Origin: Eubacterium sp. CAG:274 | GTDB lineage: Bacteria; Bacillota; Clostridia; Lachnospirales; CAG-274 | Direction: 5' to 3' | Assembly: GCA_000432155.1 (NCBI GenBank) | Contig: FR888485.1 | Span: 47,122-111,121, forward strand | DNA: 64,000 nucleotides | Part shown: one piece after another, positions 26,274-34,671 of the stretch | Position numbering within the stretch: the first letter of the stretch is position 1 | Layout: the number at the start of each line of letters is the position of its first letter | Notes under the pieces: model-generated | What the model saw: the letters and a program-made list of their open reading frames with translations, nothing else | Database searches by the model: none | Told to the model about the DNA's origin: nothing | Translations under genes and position numbers: made by a program

Positions 26274-26771
26274 TTATGCCTCCTGATGTTGGGCAACAAT
26301 GTTGTCAAATTTACCTCTTACAACCTTTACAAGGTCTTGAGGGTTAAGTATGATTTGAGAACCAATACGGCCACCACTTATTATAATCTTATCGTATTTT
26401 TCAGCAGAGGAGTCAACAACTGTAGGGAATTGCTTTTTCATACCTAAAGGAGTACAACCACCTCTGATATAGCCAGTAATTGAGTTTATATCCTTAACAT
26501 GTATCATTTCAACAGACTTTTCGCCTACAGATTTGGCAGCTTTTTTCATATCCACTTCTTCAGCTATAGGGAGTACAAAAACATAGTAGTTTTTGCTTTT
26601 ACCTACCATTACAAGGGTTTTGTAGCTTATGTCAGGGTCCTGACCGTTTTGTATAGCTATATGAATACCGTCTATAAATTCGTCACATTCGTATGTGTTT
26701 ACTTCATAAGGTATTTTATTTCTATCCAATATTCTCATTGCGTTTGTTTTAATATCTTTTTCTTTTGCCAT
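26274..26771 (-). CDS. ybaK: YbaK/EbsC-type Cys-tRNA(Pro) deacylase
   Basis: Editing protein that clears Cys mischarged on tRNA-Pro. I use ATG 26771 (165 residues, MAKEKDIKTNAM), 9 bases after GGAG; an ATG at 26786 overlapping the previous stop is an alternative. Family features: KTLVMVG, the VDMKKAAKSVGEKSVEM helix, and the GGCTPLGMKKQFP substrate loop with the catalytic region. The deacylase role is established for the family; specificity is not proven here. Confidence 0.88.
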   Translation of the reverse strand: MAKEKDIKTNAMRILDRNKIPYEVNTYECDEFIDGIHIAIQNGQDPDISYKTLVMVGKSKNYYVFVLPIAEEVDMKKAAKSVGEKSVEMIHVKDINSITGYIRGGCTPLGMKKQFPTVVDSSAEKYDKIIISGGRIGSQIILNPQDLVKVVRGKFDNIVAQHQEA

Positions 26772-26785
26772 TTTTCTATTCTCCA

Positions 26786-28054
26786 TTATATAAGACCTTT
26801 TACGGCCTCGTTACATTTTTCATATACAAGCTCGGCATCTTTATCAATATAAAATTTGCCATTTTCATAAAGTATTTTACCATCAACCATTGTAAGTGCA
26901 ACATTTGATTTACTTCCACTATAAACAATATTGTCAGCAATATTGTTTATAGGTTGCATATTAGGTTGATGTAAATCAATCACAATAATATCTGCTAATT
27001 TACCAACAGATAGACAGTCATTGTCTATGTGTAATGCTTTTGGTAAGGCACTACAAGCCATTTTTAAAACATCAGTAGGTGGAAGTGCCTGTGGATTTCC
27101 GGTTTTTATTTTTTGTAAGGCTGTAACCAGATACATTTCTCTAAACATATCAAGAGCGTTGTTGCCACCAGGACCGTCAGTACCAAGAGCTACAGGAACA
27201 TTGTTTTCAAGGAGTTTACATACATCAGCAACGCCACTAGACAATTTGCAATTTGCAGCAGGGTTTGTTACTGTAAGTACATTTTTATCCTTTAAAATTT
27301 CAATATCTTTATCAGTAAGGTGTACACCATGGAAAATACCTCCACCGTAGTCAAAAAGACCAAGGCTGTCAGATAGTTCAACAGGTGTCTTAGAGTGTCT
27401 TTCAATACAACCATTGACTTCGTTTTCAGTTTCGGCACAATGTGTAAACACTGGTGCTTTTAAGTTGTGAGAAGCCGTACTTATTTTTTTCATAATATCA
27501 AGGCTTGTGGTATATTCAGCATGAAAACCTATTTCAAATGAAAGTAAAGGGGAAAGGCTGTTGTAAAACTTGTACATATCCTCTATCTCGTCTGGATTTT
27601 GTGCAAAATCGTTTATTGCTCCACAAATGATAGTACGAAAACCTGTATCAATAGCATTTTCTGCCATTGGCTTTTCAATAAGGTACATTTCAAAGGAAGT
27701 TGAAATACCAGAACTTAAATATTCCATAATTGCTAGTTTGTAAAACCAGTAACAGCTTTTTAAGTCCAGATTATTTTCCATAGGGAATATCTTTTCATTA
27801 AGCCATTTATCAAGAGGTAAATCATCAGCAATAGAACGACAAAAAGTCATTATGCCATGACCATGACCGTTTTTGAAAGAGGGCATAACAAGATTTCCAT
27901 TACAATCAATTTCTCTGTCAAAGGAAATAGGGCTTTCCTTTGGCTTACCTATATAGGCTATTTTATTTCCCTCAACCCATAATTCGCAATTTTTCAATAT
28001 TTCATCGTCTTTACATAGTGTCAAAATTTTACAGTTGTAAAATCTAGTGTTCAT
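26786..28054 (-). CDS. Amidohydrolase, probably adenosine/MTA/SAH deaminase
   Basis: A 422-residue metal-dependent amidohydrolase. NGHGHG near residue 63 provides the metal-binding histidines, FHAEYT and THCAETENEV give the barrel His/Glu residues, and LGTDGPGGNN gives the metal Asp, the pattern of the MtaD/SAH deaminase branch. The start and stop nearly touch the flanking genes. With the phosphorylase upstream it would convert adenosine or methylthioadenosine to inosine-type products and on to hypoxanthine. Guanine deaminase or another purine deaminase is possible. Confidence 0.82.
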   Translation of the reverse strand: MNTRFYNCKILTLCKDDEILKNCELWVEGNKIAYIGKPKESPISFDREIDCNGNLVMPSFKNGHGHGIMTFCRSIADDLPLDKWLNEKIFPMENNLDLKSCYWFYKLAIMEYLSSGISTSFEMYLIEKPMAENAIDTGFRTIICGAINDFAQNPDEIEDMYKFYNSLSPLLSFEIGFHAEYTTSLDIMKKISTASHNLKAPVFTHCAETENEVNGCIERHSKTPVELSDSLGLFDYGGGIFHGVHLTDKDIEILKDKNVLTVTNPAANCKLSSGVADVCKLLENNVPVALGTDGPGGNNALDMFREMYLVTALQKIKTGNPQALPPTDVLKMACSALPKALHIDNDCLSVGKLADIIVIDLHQPNMQPINNIADNIVYSGSKSNVALTMVDGKILYENGKFYIDKDAELVYEKCNEAVKGLI

Positions 28055-28058
28055 AAAA

Positions 28059-28883
28059 TCACCCTTTCAATAAAGGAACAAAACTTTTTATAAGTTTTGA
28101 AATTTTAGGTGTTATATTTGCACCCATTTCCTGAACTTCTTTGTGGTTAAGCTCTTTGTTTTCCATACCACAGGCAAGGTTTGTTATTAGTGACATAGCT
28201 ACAACCTTTAAACCACAATGGCGGGCAGCAATAACCTCGCATACTGTACTCATTCCAACAGCATCAGCACCTAAAGAACGCAACATTCTTATTTCGGCTG
28301 GTGTTTCATATGACGGACCTGTTAATTGAGCATAGACACCCTCTTTAAGAGGAATACCACATTTTATGGCAGTATCAGATAAAAGTTTTGTCAATTCTCT
28401 GTCGTAGGCACAGGACATATCAGGGAAACGAGTACCTAATTCGTCAATGTTTTTGCCGATAAGTGGATTAGGTGCAAATACAGAAATATGGTCATTTAAT
28501 GCCATTAAATCTCCAGCCTTGAGATTATAGCTAATGCCTCCGGCAGCATTTGTCAATATTATGGTTTCACAGCCTAAAAGTTTAAGAACTCTAATAGGCA
28601 GAACTACTTGGTCTACAGAATATCCCTCATATAAATGAACTCTGCCATTCATAACAGCTACCTTTGTGCTTTCTATATTGCCAAATATAAAACTACCTTT
28701 GTGACCGGCTACAGTTGAAACTGGCATATTTGGAACATCTTTGTAGGAAATTTCTACTTTGTTTTCTATAGAATCAATTACTTCTCCAAAGCCAGAACCC
28801 AGCACAATAGCTACCTTTGGTGTAAAATTATCTAATTTTTCTTTTATGGCATTTGCTGTATCTAATATAGTTTTATAATCCAT
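28059..28883 (-). CDS. Purine-nucleoside phosphorylase (trimeric type)
   Basis: Cleaves purine nucleosides with phosphate to base and ribose-1-phosphate. The 274 residues show VLGSGFGEVID (phosphate loop), HKGSFIFG, GRVHLYEGY, LTNAAGGI and the C-terminal GMSTVCEVIAARHCGL, all typical of the low-molecular-mass inosine/guanosine family. Four bases separate it from the deaminase. Confidence 0.95.
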   Translation of the reverse strand: MDYKTILDTANAIKEKLDNFTPKVAIVLGSGFGEVIDSIENKVEISYKDVPNMPVSTVAGHKGSFIFGNIESTKVAVMNGRVHLYEGYSVDQVVLPIRVLKLLGCETIILTNAAGGISYNLKAGDLMALNDHISVFAPNPLIGKNIDELGTRFPDMSCAYDRELTKLLSDTAIKCGIPLKEGVYAQLTGPSYETPAEIRMLRSLGADAVGMSTVCEVIAARHCGLKVVAMSLITNLACGMENKELNHKEVQEMGANITPKISKLIKSFVPLLKG

Positions 28884-28894
28884 AAAATCACTCC

Positions 28895-29392
28895 TTACAT
28901 AAAGAGATTTCTAAAATATTCTTTTCCCGTTTCGGTTTTAAAAATTTTGTTGTATACACTTTCTACAGCTGATTGTGAATATTGACCCTCATAAATTTTA
29001 TCTTCGTATAAATTTACTAAAAAGTCAGCCTCTACTAATATTTGATAATCCATACCATTTATGGAATTGTATGTGTGATGATGACCTACTAAGTAGCATA
29101 CTCTTTCTATTATGTCCTTATCGTAGTTCAAATTCTCAAGCATTTTTTGGGCCATAGCAGGACCTTCAATTTCTTGATATTTACCACTTGAAGAATTGTA
29201 TTTTTCTTCTGAAATTTTAATGCCTATATCGTGAACTAAGGCAGCTGTTTCTAATATAAATTGAGTTTTTTCGTCAAGATTTTCATTCATACCGATAAAT
29301 TTAGAATAAGAGAAAACCTTTAAAAAGTGGTTAATTCTTTTTGGGTCACCTTTATAATATTTTATCATTTCTGTAGTCAATTTATTTATCAT
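28895..29392 (-). CDS. HD-domain phosphohydrolase
   Basis: A 165-residue HD-superfamily protein. ATG 29392 follows GGAGG by 8 bases; a GTG 9 bases upstream overlaps that site and is rejected. Metal ligands are visible as His in RINHF, the HD pair in ALVHDIGIK, GHHHTY and a downstream Asp (EADFLV). It may hydrolyse a nucleotide or phosphate monoester. First gene of the operon, directly behind a near-consensus promoter, which fits a nucleotide-salvage role. Confidence 0.85.
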   Translation of the reverse strand: MINKLTTEMIKYYKGDPKRINHFLKVFSYSKFIGMNENLDEKTQFILETAALVHDIGIKISEEKYNSSSGKYQEIEGPAMAQKMLENLNYDKDIIERVCYLVGHHHTYNSINGMDYQILVEADFLVNLYEDKIYEGQYSQSAVESVYNKIFKTETGKEYFRNLFM

Positions 29393-29415
29393 ATACAACA
29401 CCTCCGTATATGTTT

Positions 29416-29444
29416 AATATACACCAAAACTAAAATCTGTTCAA
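29416..29444 (-). promoter_or_regulatory. Sigma-A promoter of the seven-gene salvage operon
   Basis: Minus strand TTGAAC (29444-29439), 17-bp spacer, TATATT (29421-29416). The genes 29392-24169 run the same way with gaps of 2-15 bases or short overlaps and no internal terminator, so they probably form one operon. Confidence 0.85.
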
Positions 29445-29587
29445 CAGAAAAGAGCATATATAACAAACACACAATAGTTTAATTATAGTTCTAATTATTT
29501 TTATTAGTAAATATGTTTGCTTTATTAATAATTATTAGCCAGAAAATAAGGCTAAATTACGAAATTTGTGTATAAAGTGTAAAAATA

Positions 29588-29616
29588 TTGAACTTTTATA
29601 GGGCCTTTTGTATAAT
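29588..29616 (+). promoter_or_regulatory. Sigma-A promoter of the small-peptide/surface-protein unit
   Basis: TTGAAC (29588-29593), 17-bp spacer, TATAAT (29611-29616). Only AT-rich sequence with no other recognisable feature lies between here and the divergent promoter at 29444. Confidence 0.88.
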
Positions 29617-29659
29617 AGAATAAATGGAAGAAGTAGAGAAGATACACAGGAGAAAAAAT

Positions 29660-29803
29660 ATGAGAAAAAATTACAAAAAGCCAGAATTTATAATGTCTTA
29701 TTTTAATTTTGGTAACGACATTATGTTAAGTAGTGCTACCCCCGAAACATTGTTTACAAAGGGTGTAAGAATAGATACTATAAGAGCAAATCTTAATAGC
29801 TAA
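29660..29803 (+). CDS. Small 47-residue protein of unknown function
   Basis: ATG at 29660 with AGGAG at 29648-29652, 7 bases upstream, directly after a strong promoter. The product starts MRKNYKKPEFIMSYFNFGND, is basic at the N-terminus, has no signal peptide or membrane segment, and contains the sequence DIMLSSATPE in its middle. The pattern of basic start, Y..P, then a short hydrophobic strand and an acidic DI(M/I) is one I associate with uncharacterised Clostridial small proteins. It lies 13 bases upstream of the surface protein gene and shares its transcript. It could be a coupled regulatory peptide or a secreted factor. Confidence 0.7.
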   Translation: MRKNYKKPEFIMSYFNFGNDIMLSSATPETLFTKGVRIDTIRANLNS

Positions 29804-29816
29804 AGGGGGAATAAAA

Positions 29817-32228
29817 ATGAAGAAATTTATATCAATCGTTATTAGTTTGTGTATGGCTATATCATTAATGGCTATGCCTGTTTCGGTTTATGCTGAAGAT
29901 ACTTCAGAAACAAGTGAATATTACACTTGTAAAATAGGAGATAAATATTACAATACCCTTTCAGATGCAGTAGCAAGTGCTAATACTAATGATGTAATCA
30001 CTATGATTAATGATGAAACATTGACAGGTGCTATAACATTTAACAAGGAAATTACTATTGATGGCGATGGCCATTTTGTAACAGCAAAGGTTACGGGTAC
30101 TGACGATATGTTGGTTGTAAATAGCAATTCCAGTAACTACAATATGTTTATTAACAATTCTACAGGTACATTGCTTAAAGATTTAACTATTTATGGTGGT
30201 AGAAAATCAGCTATTGTAAATAATAAAGACAAGAGAATACTTTTATCTAAATGTACTATATCTCGTTCAGGGACAAGTGTAGAAGGAGAAACTGCCGGTG
30301 GTGCTATACAGAATAACGGTGGTAAGTGTTTTGCAAAAGATTGTAACTTTTCACAGAATGTAGCCGACTATGGTGCTGGTTTCTTAAATTTGAATAATGG
30401 TATTTTCGTTTTAGACCAATGTTCAATTACTGAAAACAGAACAGTAAACGGTTCTCGTGGTGGTGGTGCAGTAGAAAACAAAGGTAATAGTAAATTATAT
30501 TTAAACAACTGTACTATTGCAAATAACCAAAGTTATGAAATAGGTGGTGCTATTAACAATAACGGTAATAGCTGGTCGTCAGATGAATTAAATGCAGGCT
30601 CATCAATTTATATGACAAACTGTACAGTAACAGGTAACATAACAACAGGCAGTGCTGCAATGGGTGCAGGTATAGGTAACAACAGAGGTTATGTATATGC
30701 TGCCAATACTTTGTTGGCTTATAATCAGGCTAATGTTGGAGGAACTCCAATGCCGTCTGATATTGGTATTCCATATATCGGAAGTAGTGCATATAGTGAT
30801 TCTAGCTATCAGAGCGATGGACAGAGTACATTTTTCCGTAACTGTGCTTATGAGGCTGTTGTAAATGGTACAAATCAGTCAGGTGCTTTTAATCAGTATA
30901 ACGATATAACTGTTACAGAAAAACAGAACATTTTCTCAACATTAAATAAATTCGGTGTCCTTAAAGCCAATGGTGGTAGTGATACTAAATACAAGGGAAT
31001 TGAGCACCCAGGTCTTGTATTGGATACTACATTCTATGCTCCAATTAAAGTTAATACTCCAGTTGTAAAGGGTGGTACAGAAACTTATCTTTGTGCCTCA
31101 GACTTTTCAAATATTTTAATGGCTTACAAAGATGCTGACGGAGTTATAAGAAGTTTAGGTAATTCTTCTTATATTACAGGTGAAGTAAAATATACTTATA
31201 CTAATGACCAAAAGGTTGATGATGTAGTTGCCAGTGAGTTAGAGACTGAACACAAAGTTACTACTTATCAGAATAATAGAACAAGAGCTAAGGGTGTAAT
31301 TGGTGCCGTAGGACCTACTTCAAAGAAATATTATACTATCCACGCAGAAGTACCAACTTATACAAATGATAGTGGTGTTACTGTAGAACCAGGCACTGTA
31401 AATGGTGTAACTATTTATGGTAAAACAGTAGAACAGGGTAAAGATGTAACATTAACTGCTAAGGCTAATAATGGTTATAAATTCTTTAACAATGGTTGGA
31501 CTATTACAGACGAAGAGGGAAATACATACACAAGCGATTCCATAACAGACAGTAGTGGAAACAAAACTTCTTACGAGGGCGGACAAACTGTTGTGCCTAT
31601 AGATTACAAAACATCTTCCGTTGTAGGTATTGGCGTAACTAAAGATGTTAATGTAGTTCTTAAATTTGAACCATTTGAAATAGATACTTCAAATATTGTG
31701 TTGAATTTTGAGGGTATTACAGATTCTGGTTATTGTAGTTCAGAAAGAGAAAGCGACACAAGTTTAAGAACAGGCGTTATTTCTTTCAATATTAGTTTAC
31801 CAGAATATACAAGTTATAAAGATACTATAGAAAAATATGGTTTGGTTTTATGTGTTGATAAAACAGGTACACAAGATGAAGTTTTAAAGGAAGAAAATAT
31901 ATTGAAGATAGTTTCAAATAGTAACTTAGACGCTTTTGAAACACAGGATGGTTGGTTCCATATTGTTTTAACAGATATTCCAGCTGACTACTTTGATACA
32001 AAGTTTTATGTAGTTCCTTTTGCTCAGATTGACGGCAAGGAATATGGTAATGGTGGAGAAGCCCATACTGCTATTTATACAACAGTAAATAGTAATACTA
32101 CAGGCGATGATGACCATGTTAAGTGGTTGGGCGAAACTGCAACATATGGCGATAGTAATGTTGATGTAAGTGATAATACAGTAGTGTTATCCTTTGAAGA
32201 ATTGGAAAATGCCAAGGCTGTAAAATAA
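29817..32228 (+). CDS. Large secreted protein with right-handed beta-helix repeats
   Basis: An 803-residue exported protein. A signal peptide (about 1-26, cleavage near VYA-ED) precedes parallel beta-helix coils from about 60 to 330, seen as repeated GGAI.N.G, C.I..N and GGAVEN type units, as in adhesins and polysaccharide lyases. The C-terminal half is beta-rich and lacks recognisable catalytic motifs. I see no LPxTG, S-layer homology or dockerin anchor, so attachment is unclear. It is preceded by GGGGG 6 bases before the ATG. Function is probably adhesion or carbohydrate binding. Confidence 0.75.
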   Translation: MKKFISIVISLCMAISLMAMPVSVYAEDTSETSEYYTCKIGDKYYNTLSDAVASANTNDVITMINDETLTGAITFNKEITIDGDGHFVTAKVTGTDDMLVVNSNSSNYNMFINNSTGTLLKDLTIYGGRKSAIVNNKDKRILLSKCTISRSGTSVEGETAGGAIQNNGGKCFAKDCNFSQNVADYGAGFLNLNNGIFVLDQCSITENRTVNGSRGGGAVENKGNSKLYLNNCTIANNQSYEIGGAINNNGNSWSSDELNAGSSIYMTNCTVTGNITTGSAAMGAGIGNNRGYVYAANTLLAYNQANVGGTPMPSDIGIPYIGSSAYSDSSYQSDGQSTFFRNCAYEAVVNGTNQSGAFNQYNDITVTEKQNIFSTLNKFGVLKANGGSDTKYKGIEHPGLVLDTTFYAPIKVNTPVVKGGTETYLCASDFSNILMAYKDADGVIRSLGNSSYITGEVKYTYTNDQKVDDVVASELETEHKVTTYQNNRTRAKGVIGAVGPTSKKYYTIHAEVPTYTNDSGVTVEPGTVNGVTIYGKTVEQGKDVTLTAKANNGYKFFNNGWTITDEEGNTYTSDSITDSSGNKTSYEGGQTVVPIDYKTSSVVGIGVTKDVNVVLKFEPFEIDTSNIVLNFEGITDSGYCSSERESDTSLRTGVISFNISLPEYTSYKDTIEKYGLVLCVDKTGTQDEVLKEENILKIVSNSNLDAFETQDGWFHIVLTDIPADYFDTKFYVVPFAQIDGKEYGNGGEAHTAIYTTVNSNTTGDDDHVKWLGETATYGDSNVDVSDNTVVLSFEELENAKAVK

Positions 32229-32275
32229 AAGAATGACCCATTGAAATGAAAAATCAATGGGTCATTCTTTTTATG
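32227..32275. terminator. Bidirectional terminator between converging secreted-protein genes
   Basis: AAAGAATGACCCATTGA pairs with TCAATGGGTCATTCTTT around an 8-9-base loop and is flanked by A and T runs. The stem of about 17 bp is the longest terminator stem in the window. Confidence 0.95.
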
Positions 32276-32281
32276 TGGTTA

Positions 32282-33382
32282 TTAACTTACATTTATAGAA
32301 AAAGCACCGGCTTTACCAAAATCGCCAGTAATGTAAATACTTGAAAATCCCTTGCCTTGAAAGAGGGACTTTATATCATTTGATGAATTTAAAATATAAT
32401 TTCTTGTTTCAAAAGTAACAGTTTTTTGTCCCTTTGAAAGGGCTGTGTTTATTATATTTTGAAGCTCAGAATAGTTAGTTGCTACAAGACTGTAGTAGTC
32501 ATAGTAATTATATTTTGTAGCTGTACATTTTGGGAATTGACTTGTATCCCAAGTATGTTTTTCTGAAATTTGTGCATCAGTTAAATTAAAGTTGCTGTAA
32601 ATTAAGCGACTACCGTCATCAGGAGTAGGGTCATCACTTGTGACATCAATGTGGTAATATTCTCCGTCAAGTTTTATAATGTTCCACATATGAGAAATAC
32701 CCTCCATTTTGCCAGTAATACACTGTACATCAAGACCACACATTTTACCTAAAATATTGAAAGTTTGTGCATAAGCCTCACAAACACCCTCGCCATCATT
32801 TATTAAGCCTACAACTGTATGAGCTCTTACAGGTGGGGTTTCTACATCAAGAGGACCATATTTAAAAGTTGTTACAATATAGTCGTGAATGGCTTTTTCT
32901 TTGTCAAAATCGGAAGTGTACTGACTTTTTATTTCTTGAGCTTTGGCAACTAATTTGTCATATACAGCCAATTCCTCTACATTTAACTTATCCATAGAAC
33001 CATTTTCATAGGCTCTTGTCAATTTATAGTTGGAATTGTATGAAAAACTGTATGTAATAGTGGCAATAGTTCCAGTAACACTACCTTTTGCACTTATAGC
33101 AACATCGTAACTTCTAAATGTTGTAATGTCATAAACATTTTGGTCGAAATTTACTATTGTAAGGGAAAGGGTATCTACCTGATGATTTATGGCTTCATTC
33201 ATAACTGCTTTCCATTGTTCCACACTTTTAATTGGTATTGAACTATTAAGTACGGAGTAGGTAATGCCTTTTACAGTTGAAACTAAGTTTCTCCATGCTG
33301 TAATAGCATCTCCCAAATTGTCAGCAAATACATTCTGGCAAAGTAAAAAAACTGATATAAAAATTAATAAAATTTTTTTCAT
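32282..33382 (-). CDS. Secreted transglutaminase-like protein
   Basis: A 366-residue exported protein with a signal peptide (1-20, VFA-DN). The transglutaminase-core domain (about 150-270) has Cys in GEGVCEAYAQTF, His in SHMWNIIK and Asp in YHIDVTSDDP as the predicted triad. Unlike the other transglutaminase (14333-15637), there is no dockerin. Substrate unknown; a role in processing surface or wall proteins is plausible. Two bases separate it from the upstream pseudouridine synthase gene. Confidence 0.82.
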   Translation of the reverse strand: MKKILLIFISVFLLCQNVFADNLGDAITAWRNLVSTVKGITYSVLNSSIPIKSVEQWKAVMNEAINHQVDTLSLTIVNFDQNVYDITTFRSYDVAISAKGSVTGTIATITYSFSYNSNYKLTRAYENGSMDKLNVEELAVYDKLVAKAQEIKSQYTSDFDKEKAIHDYIVTTFKYGPLDVETPPVRAHTVVGLINDGEGVCEAYAQTFNILGKMCGLDVQCITGKMEGISHMWNIIKLDGEYYHIDVTSDDPTPDDGSRLIYSNFNLTDAQISEKHTWDTSQFPKCTATKYNYYDYYSLVATNYSELQNIINTALSKGQKTVTFETRNYILNSSNDIKSLFQGKGFSSIYITGDFGKAGAFSINVS

Positions 33383-33384
33383 TA

Positions 33385-34098
33385 TTATTCACCTACAAAC
33401 TTGCTTATATATTCCATTTCAGCTTTGTTAAGCTCTCTGTATTCTCCTTGTTTTAAGTTTTCATCAAGGTTAATTTCTCCAAATGAAACTCTTTTTAAAA
33501 ATTCTACTTTACAATCAATAGCCTCAAACATTCTTTTTACTTGATGAAATTTACCCTCGTGAATAACTACTTCAATAGAGTTACTGTCTATAATTCTAAG
33601 GTCAGCACTTTTGCATTTATAGTCCCCTATGGTTACACCATTTTTAAATATTTCAACGGCATTTTCCGGAAGTGTACCAGATATTTTGGCATAGTATTTT
33701 TTGTCTATATGCTTTTTGGGAGAAAGGGTATTGTGGGCGAAAATCCCGTCATTTGTAAGAATTAAAAGACCAACTGTATCCTTGTCTAATCTACCTACAG
33801 GAAAAAGGTCTAAATTTTGAAGTTCCTTTGGTAAAAGGTCAATTACTGTCTTTTGCTTGTCTTCTGTCGATGAAATTACACCGTCAGGTTTATTCATCAT
33901 AATATATGTGTATTTCTTATAATTTATTTCTTTGCCACTAACGGTAACAACATCTTTTTCTGTGTTTATTTTTACATTTGCTGATGTTATAATCTGACCA
34001 TTAACAGCTACTTTTTTATTTTTAATAATGTTTTTAACTTGGCTTCTTGTGCCTATCCCCAGGTCTGCCAAGAATTTGTCTGCTCTTAAATCTGCCAT
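33385..34098 (-). CDS. RsuA/RluB-family pseudouridine synthase
   Basis: A 237-residue RNA pseudouridine synthase: an N-terminal S4 RNA-binding domain (RADKFLADLGIGTRSQVKNI) and the catalytic domain with Asp in GRLDKDTVGLLILTNDG. This arrangement is that of the RsuA branch, which modifies a single rRNA site; whether 16S or 23S cannot be told. It is transcribed ahead of the secreted transglutaminase, with which no functional link is apparent. Confidence 0.92.
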   Translation of the reverse strand: MADLRADKFLADLGIGTRSQVKNIIKNKKVAVNGQIITSANVKINTEKDVVTVSGKEINYKKYTYIMMNKPDGVISSTEDKQKTVIDLLPKELQNLDLFPVGRLDKDTVGLLILTNDGIFAHNTLSPKKHIDKKYYAKISGTLPENAVEIFKNGVTIGDYKCKSADLRIIDSNSIEVVIHEGKFHQVKRMFEAIDCKVEFLKRVSFGEINLDENLKQGEYRELNKAEMEYISKFVGE

Positions 34099-34171
34099 TT
34101 TTTCCTCGTTAAAATAAATTAATTATTTTGTAATTAAAATGTGTATACAAACCGTCAAAATTTTGCTATAA

Positions 34172-34201
34172 TTGACTTGATTTAATTATATAAAATATAA
34201 A
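34172..34201 (+). promoter_or_regulatory. Probable promoter of the 34253-36033 unit
   Basis: TTGACT (34172-34177), 18-bp spacer, TATAAA (34196-34201), in a very AT-rich spacer that also separates the divergent rsuA-type gene. Confidence 0.55.
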
Positions 34202-34252
34202 TATAATTGTCAAAAAAGAATTTATTAAGAAGTTTGTCAGGAGGAAAATGAG

Positions 34253-34666
34253 ATGGCAATCGTTAAAGAAGGCATAATTTTAGAAAATGATAATACACTT
34301 AGCTTTGGTGATTATATTAGAGCAGACAAGCTTAAAGTAGAAGATTTCAAAGTTAATGATGACACATATAAAGTAAGAACACATAAGGAAGTTACACGCC
34401 TTTCAAAAGACGGCACACTTGTACTTGAAACAGTTCCAGGTGCAACTGTTCATAACTTCAAGGTAGGCGACAAGATTATTACTTTCTCTATGGAGGGTAA
34501 TGGTGGTACTCAGGTTACTCTTGAACTTGAACCAGGTTTCCACTATTCAGTTTATGTTGATGATGTAAACCTTGGCAAGATTAAGGCTAACTTATCTGGT
34601 AAAATCAACTTTAGTGTTGAACTTTCAGAAAGACCACAGGATATTAAGATTGAAAAGCATCTTTAA
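34253..34666 (+). CDS. Conserved 137-residue beta-rich protein of unknown function
   Basis: GGAGG lies 8 bases before the ATG. The protein is soluble with no signal peptide and is rich in alternating beta-strand sequence. The middle segment VTRLSKDGTLVLETVPGATVHNF and the later LELEPGFHYSVYVDD are its most distinctive parts. Similar short proteins in related Clostridia are often labelled endosialidase-like, but no enzymatic motif is visible, so I do not adopt that name. It ends 5 bases before radA and is probably cotranscribed. Confidence 0.75.
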   Translation: MAIVKEGIILENDNTLSFGDYIRADKLKVEDFKVNDDTYKVRTHKEVTRLSKDGTLVLETVPGATVHNFKVGDKIITFSMEGNGGTQVTLELEPGFHYSVYVDDVNLGKIKANLSGKINFSVELSERPQDIKIEKHL

Positions 34667-34671
34667 TTATT

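Noticed and set aside
34253..34666. Endosialidase name for the 137-residue protein
   Set aside because: That label is used for similar short proteins, but no sialidase catalytic motif is visible and the length is far too short for the enzyme.
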